Source of the DNA: Hansfordia pulvinata
Taxonomy: Eukaryota; Ascomycota; Sordariomycetes; Xylariales
Direction of reading: 5' to 3'
Assembly (NCBI GenBank): GCA_006538405.1
Contig: BJKQ01000005.1
Location: 2,728,001-2,792,000, forward strand
DNA length: 64,000 nucleotides
Position 1 is the stretch's first letter. Every line of letters begins with the position of its first letter. This document shows, in pieces, positions 21,705-30,743 of the stretch. A program made the position numbers and the translations under genes. Under the pieces are notes generated by a model. The model searched no databases, was not told where the DNA came from, and saw only the letters and a list, made by a program, of their open reading frames with translations.

Positions 21705-23264
21705 TTACAGGCTGGGGCTCTTGCGCGCTTGCACCACCTGCTCGATGGCGTACGCCAAGTTGAGCAGCTTCTGATCTGAGAAAGGAGGCCCAACTAGGTC
21801 CACTCCCACCGGCAACCCCTCCGCGGTGAACCCCACGGGCACCGATATCGCCGGCCATCTCAGCTGGCTGGCAAGCGACGTATTGGTTGGGAAGTAGGCT
21901 CGGGTCTTCATGTCAATGTCCGCCGTGCGGGGAGCCGTCTCTTTGGCGGTAGGGAACACGAGGGCGCTGACGCCGTGCTTGAGCATGACCGACGCGACAG
22001 CCAGCTGGAAGTCCTCGCGCGTGTCAACCTGTTTGGCGTAGCCGTCAAAAGTGTAGGGCGAGTCAGCACCGGTAGCGCAGATATACGGTATCATGACGTT
22101 ACCCTCGGGTACTTCTTGGACTTGAAGACGTCCAAAAGCGTCAGTCCCAGTGTAGGCTTGAGAAACGAATCCAAGTCTGCCCGGGACCGGGAAAGGAACA
22201 GACTGGTGGACTCGAGGTAATTTTTCAGTCCAGGAATCTCGACATCTGCCGTCTTCGTGCCAGCGTCTTTCAGCTTGCCCAAAGCCTCGTGCACGACGCT
22301 GTTCACCGCGGCTTGCGCCTCATTCTCCTCGGAGCCGAAGAAGGCCCCGACAACCCCCACTTTGAAGGAAGACAATTCAAGCTTGCCCAGCTCTGAGGCG
22401 AAGCTGTCGCCTTGCGGGCCCAGGAAGACGGCGTGCACCGCAGTTCGGTCGTCGGCCTCGTCGAATCCGGCCATGCAGTCCAGCATCAGAGCGGCGTCAG
22501 TGACGGTGCGGCACAGAGGGCCCTGGCTGGACTGGCCCTTGACGCCGACAAGGCATCCGGCGCCGCTGACGAGGCCCGGGGTAGGCCTCAGGCCGACCAG
22601 GTTGCAGAAGGAGGCGGGCAGGCGGATGGAGCCTGCCGAGTCGCTACCGAGGCCGGCCAGGGCGAGGTTGGCGGCGACGGCGGCGGCGGTGCCGCTGCTC
22701 GAGGCGCCCGGGTCGCGGTCCAGGGCGTAGGGGTTGCGGACGGTGCCGGAGAGGGAGGAGAGGGAGAAGAAGTCCGTTCCGAAGTCTGTCAAAGCGTGAA
22801 GCGTATTAGTGTTATGCTCAAATCGGTTCAAAGTCTCTTTGATTCGCGACTGCAGGTGACTCACCAGGCAAGGCGGCCTTGGCCAGGACAATGGCGCCGG
22901 CGGCCCGGAGCCGGGCGACGACCGAGGCGTCCTCGCGCGGGACGTGGTCCCGAGCGGCGACGGAGCCGAAGCACGTCGCGAGCCCGGCCGTCTGGATCGA
23001 GTCCTTGACCACGACGGGCACGCCGTGCAGGGGGCCGACCAGGTCTCCGGTGCCGCCGAGGGCGGCGTCCTGCCGGCGGGCCTCGGCGAGGGCGGCGTCG
23101 GCGTCGAGGGCCAGCAGGGCGTTCAGCTGCGGCCCCGCCCCGGCGCGGTCGACGGCCTCGATGCGCTGCAGGTACGCCCAGACGAGGTCCTCGGCGGTGA
23201 AGAGGCGCCGGCGGTAGGCGTCGTGGACCGCGCGGATCGAGAGCTCTTCCACTTGCGGAGCCAT
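21705..23264 (-). CDS. amidase-signature enzyme, apparent single-base frameshift
   Basis: Exon 1 is 22865-23264 and exon 2 is 21705-22785, split by a 79-nt intron (GTGAGT...GACAG) in phase 1. The amidase-signature Ser-Ser-Lys triad is visible: Lys87 in VVVKDSIQTAG, the cis-Ser in DPGASSSGT (about 163-164) and the nucleophile Ser186 in GSDSAGSIR. The C-terminal third (MIPYICATGADSPYTFDG, then SVPVGFTAEGLPVGVDLVGPP) also fits the family. The frame breaks at 22107-22109, where a coding-strand CCC would have to be CCCC to read on as YPEGNVMIPY; the full product would then be 493 residues. Amidases hydrolyse amides to acid and ammonia; the substrate is unknown. No signal peptide is seen. It is divergent from the amidohydrolase gene. 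Confidence 0.87.
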
Positions 23265-24052
23265 GGTGCTGTTTTGTGATGTCTTTGGTCGAGCTCTTTC
23301 TTCTGCTGCTTTATGAAGAGCTTGACGTGAGAAGAGATGCTGGCCAGGGATGGGCTTCTTTCGAGACCAGGAGGCGCGCGAGGCTTGATACTTGTATTCG
23401 GAGCCCCGTCTCGGCGGATGCTGCTCCCACATGTTTCTGCCTACTAGCCCGGTACTGAATGAGGTTATTCGAACGGTGCCTCGAGACCCCCATCGCCCTA
23501 ACAGGGCATCGACTTCGTCGAGACGACATCCCCTGAAGAGGCTATGACGAGAGCGATGGGGCTCTCGCGCGGTTAAGGGAATGCGGATAGGCCTTAACAG
23601 CCGGCGGGCCCATCGAGGAGTCGGGACAACCCGAGGAGTTTAGAAAGTGTTCGTTGCGCCCTGCTCGGTGTTAATGGTTTCCTGTTGCGGGATGAGGCGC
23701 GGCGATCTGCTGGTTTGAGTTGGTCCGACCCAAGGAGTTAAGCACGCCCGGTAAACCCGTCGGACGCACGTTTGGCCATTCCAAGTGTGGGGCATTCAGG
23801 GACGACGACGTTCTTTGCATGTGCCGGCAGATGGGGAAAGTTGAAACGGTGTCACGGTGTTCGTCTATCGCGTATGGCGAGGACAATGGGTTTAAAGGAG
23901 CATATCTGCTGCCTACCGGCTATCTCATACGTGTGTCATACCACAGATCCCCATGGCATTACACCAAGTCACTTACACACCTGACCCAGGTTCACAATCA
24001 CGAACACCCTCCCTTCCCACTTTTTGTCTCTCTAACTACCTAGCCAAAAGCC
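23265..24052. other. 788-bp divergent intergenic region with dense inverted repeats
   Basis: This lies between the starts of the amidase and amidohydrolase genes and probably carries both promoters. Between 23482 and 23634 there are several small stem-loops and one longer imperfect inverted repeat, annotated separately. No reading frame is convincing. Confidence 0.6.
23482..23567. repeat. 15-bp imperfect inverted repeat (14/15) enclosing small hairpins
   Basis: CGAGACCCCCATCGC at 23482-23496 pairs with GCGATGGGGCTCTCG at 23553-23567 with a single mismatch. Inside and beside it are smaller stems: GCCCT/AGGGC (23495-23507), TCGAC/GTCGA (23509-23521), CGAGAGC/GCTCTCG (23548-23567), GTTAAGG/CCTTAAC (23572-23598) and TCGGG/CCCGA (23621-23634). 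Confidence 0.6.
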
Positions 24053-24444
24053 ATGGCCGACGCCCTGGAAGACCTGGGCTGGCTCGACATCCACGGGCAC
24101 TTCGCGCCGCCCCTGGGCCCCGCCAACGGCGAGGCGCAGGTCGCGGGATGCGCGCGGCGGGCTTCCTCCTGCGGGAGCCGCACGAGTGGCCCGGCGCGGC
24201 GGCGGTCCTGGCCTACAACGACCGCGCGGGGCCCGTCGGCACGCAGATGCTGTCGTGCGTGCCGCACGCGTCGCGCGCGGCGCTGCGGGCCGCCAACGAC
24301 TTCGGCGCCGCCGTCGTGCGGGCCCACCCGGGCCGCTTCGGCCTGCTGGCGGCGCTGCCCACGGACGACCCCGGGGCGTGCCTGGAGGAGATCCGGAGGG
24401 TTACTACCGCCCCCGAAGCTCGCGAGGGTGGTAGTGACGGTGAC

Positions 24445-24485
<41 letters not shown>

Positions 24486-25476
24486 CGTCGAGGAAGGGTT
24501 CATCCCGGCAGACGGCTTCGCCGTCCACACCGTCTACGCGGGCGCCCCGCTGAGCGACCCGGCCCTCGAGCCCGTCTGGGCCGAGCTGGCGCGCCGCCGG
24601 GCCGTCGTGCATGTGCACCCCAGCGCGGCGGCCCCGGCGGTGCGGAGCGGCGGCGGCGGCGGCGGCGGCAGCAGCAAGGATGAAGGAGGCGACAGCGCTC
24701 CGGGACGGCAGCAGCTGCCGCGGCCGCGGCCGCCGCCGCTGCCCACGCCGCTCGTCGAGGTGGCCTTCGACACCGCGCGCACGGCCGTCGAGATGCTCTA
24801 CGCCGGCGTGTTCCAGCGGTGGGCAGCCAGGGGCGACGAGGAAGACGGGGTGAGGTTCGTCCTGGCGCACTGCGGCGGCGCGCTGCCCGCGCTGTCCGGC
24901 CGGCTGTGCCTGCTCGGCGGCGAGTCGTGGGTGCCCAGGGCGGAGTCATCGGGTCAGGGGGACGGGGACGGGGACGGGGACGGGGGCTACCGCATGACCC
25001 CGGCCGAGGTCCGGCGGCAGCTGGGCGGGCTGCGGGTCGACACGGCGGCGACGGCCAGGACGGGGCTCGGCCCCGCGGCGGTCATGCTCGGCGGCTGCGG
25101 CTCCGACAACGACGGCGGAGAAGGAGAGTGGGGAGAGGCGGAGGGAGAAGCTGCTGGCGATGTCGACGACGGCGAGGAGCGCGACAGGTGGGACGGCAGG
25201 GTCCGGGACGGGCTCGCGCGCTGCGTGTACGGGTCCGACTGCGGGGTGCCGTGCTCGACAGAGCGGACCATGGAGCGCAACCGCGCCGACGTGCTGGCGT
25301 TCGAGCGCCGGCTCGGCCTGCCCCGGGGCTCCGTCGGGCGCAATGGCTGGGCCCTCTTCCCCGCCGCGGCTGCCCGGCGCAAACGCGCGCTGCTGCGCGA
25401 GGCTGGTGGCCGCCGTGGGGATGAGTTAGGGGAGAGGAGCAGTCTTTCGGGTGGGCGGGATGTGAGCCTGTCATGA
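24053..25476 (+). CDS. ACMSD-like metal-dependent amidohydrolase, apparent single-base frameshift
   Basis: The start codon begins MADALEDLGWLDIHGHFAPP; the HGH motif near residue 15 is the metal-binding HxH of the amidohydrolase fold. Further family features are AALPTDDPGACLEEIRRV, DGFAVHTVY, VWAELARRRAVVHVHP, a conserved His in VRFVLAHCGGALPALSGRL and a catalytic-type Asp in RCVYGSDCGVP. These point to 2-amino-3-carboxymuconate-semialdehyde decarboxylase-like enzymes. At GGG 24145-24147 the frame shifts; a fourth G would give AQVAGMRAAGFLL and a 474-residue product. Low-complexity inserts interrupt the domain: (Asp)n from a GAT microsatellite, a Gly run and an Asp-Gly run near 24960-24985. 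It is divergent from the amidase gene. The substrate is unknown. Confidence 0.82.
24445..24483 (+). repeat. (GAT)13 microsatellite inside a coding region
   Basis: Thirteen uninterrupted GAT triplets encode a poly-Asp run in the amidohydrolase, between the EIRRV helix and the DGFAVHTVY strand. Since the repeat unit is three bases, length changes would keep the frame. Confidence 0.9.
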
Positions 25477-25805
25477 CTGCTGAAAATCATAGGCCAAGTA
25501 GCTGGATCGCAAGGGCCGTCGGTTCAAACAGATCAGCCGATTCGTTCAACATGGATGAGCCTCCGTGGCGTGGGCACTGTGTAGGCTGTGTGCGTAGCTC
25601 ATACGTGGGCAGCCAGTAAACCAACTTAGGCGCCAATGGGTATTGTTAATTAGCTTGATGGGAAGTGATCTGACGAAAAGACGAGAAATCAGAACTGCGC
25701 TTAGTTTTGTTGATGATCCATTATTATTTTTTTCATTTTACTGCGGGAAGTATGTACATTGCAGTCCCCGATTAGCTGCCTGCCATCCTGCCCGCTCTCG
25801 TCTGT
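25477..25805. other. convergent intergenic, no gene seen
   Basis: 329 bp between two converging genes; AT-rich near 25700-25740, consistent with 3' ends. Nothing else is visible. Confidence 0.6.
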
Positions 25806-26391
25806 CTAGGAAAGCTCCCCCTTGGCAACGAGTTCGCGAATCGTCTTGATGCTGCCCTCGACCGCGGTCTTGGATCCCTGTGCGCGTGGACTGGTTTAGT
25901 GACGGGGCAAACATGGGGCCTCCTGCGGTGGCGGGTGGTCGCAGCAAACTTACAGCGAGGTGGGTGTTGTAGAGCTCGCGGGCGCGGTCGCTGTTGGGGT
26001 CGACGCCGGGGTACCTCCACTCAAAGGCGTAGGTGAGGAGCAGCTCGCCGTCGGCGCCGGTGCTGACAATGTTCTCGACGCTGCTGCCGTTCTCGAGGAC
26101 AAACGTGGCGCGGCTCGGGGGAAACTCGGTGCAGACCTCGCGCAGGGGCCGGCCGGGGTTCTGGGGCAGGCCCGGGGCGAACTCGACGTTGCGGACGACG
26201 CGGCGGCCGGTGGACTCGGCGACGGGCTCGTCCTCGACGACCTCGCAGGTGCGGATGGCGGCGACAAAGTCCTGGGGCTTGCGGATCTTGCGCTCGAGGC
26301 CGGCCCAGACCTGCGCCTGGGTCAGGACGGGTGACGCGCCGGGTGGGTTGATCTGGGAGGTGTGGGCGACGTTGGCGACGTAGTTGGCCAT
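25806..26391 (-). CDS. DUF1857/AtaL-like SRPBCC-fold protein
   Basis: Exon 1 is 25954-26391 (146 codons) and exon 2 is 25806-25877, split by a 76-nt intron (GTAAGT...CACAG) in phase 0; product 169 residues. The sequence pattern (VAHTSQINPPGASPVLTQAQ near the start, then VWAGLERKIRKPQDFV, ENIVSTGADGELLLTYAFEW and a final amphipathic helix) matches the fungal DUF1857 family, related to AtaL of the acetylaranotin cluster and predicted to form a START/SRPBCC ligand-binding cup. The biochemical role is not known. There is no signal peptide. No biosynthetic cluster genes lie next to it here, so a housekeeping or detoxifying role is as likely as secondary metabolism. Confidence 0.75.
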
Positions 26392-27350
26392 GGTGGGTGC
26401 TACGGGCTGACGGGGTTGATAGACGGTCGTTGTGTGGAGTTGGGGTTGAAACTGGCGTGTAAGTGATGGGCGGGCTGGTGATGTGGTCGACGAGGGGCAT
26501 CACCATGACATGGACAAGCACTGGGACCGACCCCGCCTCTATTTATACTGCTGATATCCCGTGCTTATAACAACCATCGTACATATTGACAGATACCATT
26601 ATGTACACGTGCAAGGACGAAAAGGCAGGCGCGGTACAGGCAGGATGACGCGCATTGGGTCCGCTGCCTGGCAGCGCACCTCGGGACCGAATATGCCGCC
26701 CATTGAGGGCTCACTTGGCCTGAGACCTCACGCTTCCCCCGTCGCGCTTTCCCGGCGCGAATGGAAGCGGGCGGTGGTTTTGTCAGCGTCGGACCTCCGG
26801 CGGCTTCTGTCAAACCAATCGAGTTGGATCCAGGTACAGAGTACAGCTCCGGCCTTTGGACCCTGGCACCCTCCACTGGGCCCCGGCGCTGCAGAAGCTG
26901 GAGGGCTGGAGGCCCGCTAGAGCCCCCGCCATCTTGCGCGTTCCGTGGCTGCCTCCAGCGAGTGGCCCTGCCTGATCATCCCCTATCGGATGGCGCCTCT
27001 CAGTGCACTCGATGCCGTCGTCGCGCTTCGCGTCGCGAGCCGCCCAGCTGATTCGTAATCGCCTCACTTCCAACTTCATTCGCCAGTGTCGTTTACTCCC
27101 CCCTGCTCTTCTGCCTGTTTCCGGCCATCAGCTTCGTCATGATGCCACTGCCTGCATCACGTACGCTCAGTCACTGTTGACGGTTTATAAGCATCAACCA
27201 CGACATTCCGTTGCATCAATACCCCTGGCGTGACAGCCCGGCTTATTACATCGCCCCGACCTCACATCGCTTTCGCCAGCTGCTACTCTGATACTGGTAC
27301 TGTGGCGGCATCGTCACATTCCACAAGCATACCTCAGCCCGCCCTCACCT
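26392..27350. other. intergenic, no gene seen
   Basis: About 960 bp between the head of the DUF1857 gene and the tail of the DUF726 gene. Apart from the TATA box, only short overlapping frames are present. Confidence 0.6.
26539..26547 (-). promoter_or_regulatory. TATA box of the DUF1857 gene
   Basis: TATAAATAG on the minus strand, 148 bp upstream of the start codon at 26391. The match to the TATA consensus is strong and the spacing typical. Confidence 0.5.
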
Positions 27351-29792
27351 TTAACCACGGGACATGTCGGGCCTTTCAGCAGCCCCGTCGTCTTCTATCG
27401 CCAGCGGCTCCGTGTATCTTTGCAACTCGCCATCGTCGCTGTCCCCTTCATGATCCATCATTCTGATCATCTCTTCCTCATCGCTGTCGTCCCCGCCGTC
27501 GCTCCCGACACCATCACTGCCGCCGGCCATCTGTGTCGACCAATGCACGGGCTCTGTCTGCCCCGGCCGACTGGCCAGTGGCGACGAGGCTGACCTCGAG
27601 ACCGGCGCAGTGTCCAACTGGCCACCCACCTTCTCCAGCGCCGGAGAGCTCCGGATCCGGTCTTGCCGGACAGACGCGTCGCTCTTCTGCTCCCGCACAT
27701 TCTTGACAGACGGGTCAAACTTTTCGTTCTCCTGCTCCCTCCGCCTGGTCTTCGACGGCTCGCCCGCCTCGGTCTCTGGCTCGTCAATGTCGACGAGGTG
27801 GCCCGACTCGGCAAAGTCTTTGTCGCTCAGCTGGATCGCCTCCTCCTTCTCGATAGCCCCCGTGCCCCCCTTCACGTTGGGGAAGCTGCAGCGCGTCAAG
27901 ATCTGCGGAATCAGACTGGGGTACCGCAGGTGGCCTTCGACCTCGTTGCTGAGGTCGAGGTTCTCAACGCCTTCAACCTCCTCGTGGATGGACTGCAGCC
28001 CCGCGATGCCGAGCTGCATGCTCGTGGAGCGGTACAGGAACGCCAGGATGTAGTCGTTCTCGCTGTAGACGTTGAACATCTTGCCGGCCACGACGGTGTG
28101 CATCATCTCCCAGTGGTTGGGGTTCGAGGGCACCGGCGCTCCGATCAGCACCACCGTGTCGACCAGCCCGAAAGCTCTTCTGTCGGCAAGCGTGCGCAGA
28201 CAAGAGTATATCACCCTCGCGCCAAGCGAGTAGCCTATCAAGGTGACGGGCCTCTCGCCTTGGACCTTGTTGATCAGGGCGTCGGCCAAGATCTGCCCGG
28301 CCTTCTCGGACCGGTTCTTCGCCAGCGTGAAGGGGTTGTCGAGGTTGGAGGCCAGGGCCACCAGGTTCATGGGCCACAGCGCCGACCAAAGGGTGGCCAG
28401 CACTGTCCTCTTCAGGATCTCGGTCTTGATGGCGGCCCACGCGTACGACGACACGGCGTCCCGCAGCCCCTGGCCTAGCGCCAGCAAGCTCTTCATCTCG
28501 AACCGCAGAGCGAAACTCTCCGACTCGTCGCCCAGCGCCCTCCAGGGCCGCGTGACGTCCGCCTCCGACGTCAGCCACCCGTTGATGCCGATGGTGACGC
28601 GGAGCCGGCGCGCCTCGTCGTCCGCCGCCCTCCGATACTGCTCGCCCCACTCGCCGCCCGGTCGAAGGGGCAGGAACTTGAAGTCCTCGACCTCGCGGGC
28701 GTAGCTGTCGACCGCCTCGCCCGTCATGCGCGCGCCAAACGCGCCGAATAGCGTGCCCACCAGCGCCCCGTTCATCCAGAAGACGCCCAGGAAGCTGGCC
28801 AGCCCGCCCAGCCCGACGGAACCCATCAGCCCACCCACAGCGCCCGCGATGACCGGGGCCGCCAGGCCGCCCGTGATGCCGATCACCGCCGCCCCGGCCA
28901 CCGATGCCAAGCCCACCTTCCACAACCGCCCAGCCTGGCCCTCCTGCCTCCGCTTCTCCGCCTCGGCGTCGGCCGACATGCCGGTCGCCGCCTTCTTCTT
29001 CTCCGCCTCCTCGGCTTTGGCCACCGACTTCATCATCGTGCTCGCAATCTGCGCTTCCTCCCCGTCGACGAGCGTCGCTGGAAGCCCCAGCGCCGAGGCA
29101 AGGTATAGGGCCAAGGCGCGCGAGTACGCTGCGTAGCTGCCGCCGGCCAGCAGCACCAGGAGCGTGGCGCTGACGACCTCGCGGCGGTCTGCCTCGGGCA
29201 CCGTCGTCAGGCGCGTCGGGATCGGGTGGTACAAGGTCTGGAATGCGGCCAGCAGCGGCGTTGCCCGGGCCTCACCGTCTGGACCACCGGAGCCTTGGCG
29301 CGGCGACGACGGTGCCTCGCTCTTCTTCTGCCCCACGTCCCCTCCGTCTTCCTCGAAGCTCAGCAGATCCTCGCCCTTGTCCGCTGCTGCTGCCGCCGCC
29401 GTTGCAGCTTGCGCAGCCAGCCTCTCGGCCCGCTGCTTTCGCGCGTCGACTACCTTAGCATCGTCCGCTTTCGCCGCCACCTCGCGGAGCCGGCCCAGCG
29501 TCTCGGTGCGCCACGAGTCGAAGTGCGACAGCGCGGCTCGCCTGAGGCGGCGAAGCGCGGGGCTCTGGGTGGGTCTATGCTGCTGCTGCTGCTGCTGCTG
29601 CTCTGTGCTTGTCGTAGTCGTGGTCGTAGCAGAAGGAGAAGTAGTATTATGGGTCGCCGTTTCATCCTCGCGCAGCTCGAGTTGCGACCGCATATATGCG
29701 GCTATCTCGGTGACGAGCGCGAAGTAGGCCTTGCGCCGCGCCGGGTTGAGAACCACGCGCAGGTGGTCGGGCTCGGTCGCCAGAGGCGCCAT
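27351..29792 (-). CDS. DUF726/TMCO4-type membrane alpha/beta hydrolase
   Basis: Single uninterrupted frame of 813 residues. The N-terminal 190 residues are hydrophilic with a poly-Gln run (about residue 65) and an Ala-rich coil. Several hydrophobic stretches lie at about 215-240 and 297-360 (Gly/Ala-rich, GLMGSVGLGGLASFLGVFWM). The hydrolase part carries a Ser elbow GYSLGARV with Ser522, then LVDTVVLIGAPVPSNPNHW and NVYSENDYILAFLYR, all typical of the DUF726 family (animal TMCO4, yeast YFL034W/MIL1, a putative membrane lipase). The last 150 residues are charged and disordered with a Glu/Asp-rich end. No enzyme activity can be named with certainty. The start is the first Met, just upstream of the conserved helical N-terminus. 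Confidence 0.87.
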   Translation of the reverse strand: MAPLATEPDHLRVVLNPARRKAYFALVTEIAAYMRSQLELREDETATHNTTSPSATTTTTTSTEQQQQQQQHRPTQSPALRRLRRAALSHFDSWRTETLGRLREVAAKADDAKVVDARKQRAERLAAQAATAAAAAADKGEDLLSFEEDGGDVGQKKSEAPSSPRQGSGGPDGEARATPLLAAFQTLYHPIPTRLTTVPEADRREVVSATLLVLLAGGSYAAYSRALALYLASALGLPATLVDGEEAQIASTMMKSVAKAEEAEKKKAATGMSADAEAEKRRQEGQAGRLWKVGLASVAGAAVIGITGGLAAPVIAGAVGGLMGSVGLGGLASFLGVFWMNGALVGTLFGAFGARMTGEAVDSYAREVEDFKFLPLRPGGEWGEQYRRAADDEARRLRVTIGINGWLTSEADVTRPWRALGDESESFALRFEMKSLLALGQGLRDAVSSYAWAAIKTEILKRTVLATLWSALWPMNLVALASNLDNPFTLAKNRSEKAGQILADALINKVQGERPVTLIGYSLGARVIYSCLRTLADRRAFGLVDTVVLIGAPVPSNPNHWEMMHTVVAGKMFNVYSENDYILAFLYRSTSMQLGIAGLQSIHEEVEGVENLDLSNEVEGHLRYPSLIPQILTRCSFPNVKGGTGAIEKEEAIQLSDKDFAESGHLVDIDEPETEAGEPSKTRRREQENEKFDPSVKNVREQKSDASVRQDRIRSSPALEKVGGQLDTAPVSRSASSPLASRPGQTEPVHWSTQMAGGSDGVGSDGGDDSDEEEMIRMMDHEGDSDDGELQRYTEPLAIEDDGAAERPDMSRG

Positions 29793-30743
29793 TGCGGGGG
29801 TGATGGTGCTTCGTGTTGGGTGCTTCGTAGGCCTTGCTTGGTGAGTGTACCCGGATTTCTCAAGGGCGGCAAGACGAAATATTCAGAAGGGAGAAGAATG
29901 AGCGAGACGGCAGTAGCGAGAAGGCCACGAGCTCAGAGGAGAGTAGCTGCGGGGCTCGGCTCGCCGGTCGAGGCGCAGCTGAATGGTGGACGAGCCAGGC
30001 GCATTGATGGATGCCTGGAGGACGCCGTAGGTGGCTTCGGTGTGGTTGGCCTTGGCTCGCTGGTCCGGAGTCTGGCCGGGGTGGCGCGGGGCTCGGACGC
30101 CCGCGCTAGTTTGTAAGTCTATAATCATATGGAGCTGTTAGCTTTGAATTTGAACCATACGATATACAGATGGATAATATGGATCGCCGGGCTGACTATC
30201 GCGAGATGCCGAGCCGATTGGTTGGCTGTTGCACTTGGGGCACTCTCGCCATGGACGCTTTGTGTTTACTCAAAGTATTTTGTGCATGCTGAAGGCATTT
30301 GAGATTGTTTGTGGTACTATGATATGTAATGACAGAAGACCAGCTATTCGCATCACTCATGGTGAACGGCGTGGCATTTTGCAAGGCCGGTGGCATCTTT
30401 CCAACTGCGCATCTTGGAGGCTGAAATGACAGGCGTACTAAACACATCTCCGAACCCGCGTGCACACACACGTTTATCGTCGCGGCCAGAAAGGAAAGGA
30501 CCAGGCCTCGCAAATCCATCTTCATTCGCACCTGTGGCGGTGCAAGGATTTGTCTTGCCACAGGTGACATGTCTCCAAACCCATTGTTGGAACAGCTCTC
30601 TACTCACTCGACAGCGATGAAGGGGAGGTATCGCGTAGTCTTGGGACTTGATGATGGTGCTTTTCTTCACTATCCATGCCCAGAGCTCGCCCCCCCCCTC
30701 CTTGACTTGCTAACTGCAGCAGAGGCAGGGGGTAAATAAACGA
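29793..30743. other. intergenic, no gene seen
   Basis: 950 bp between the BTA1 3' end and the DUF726 start. It contains AT-rich DNA at 30110-30420 and no convincing frame. Confidence 0.6.

Noticed and set aside
25500..25560. Possible tRNA B-box (GGTTCAAAC)
   Set aside because: No matching A-box or acceptor stem could be paired at the right distances.
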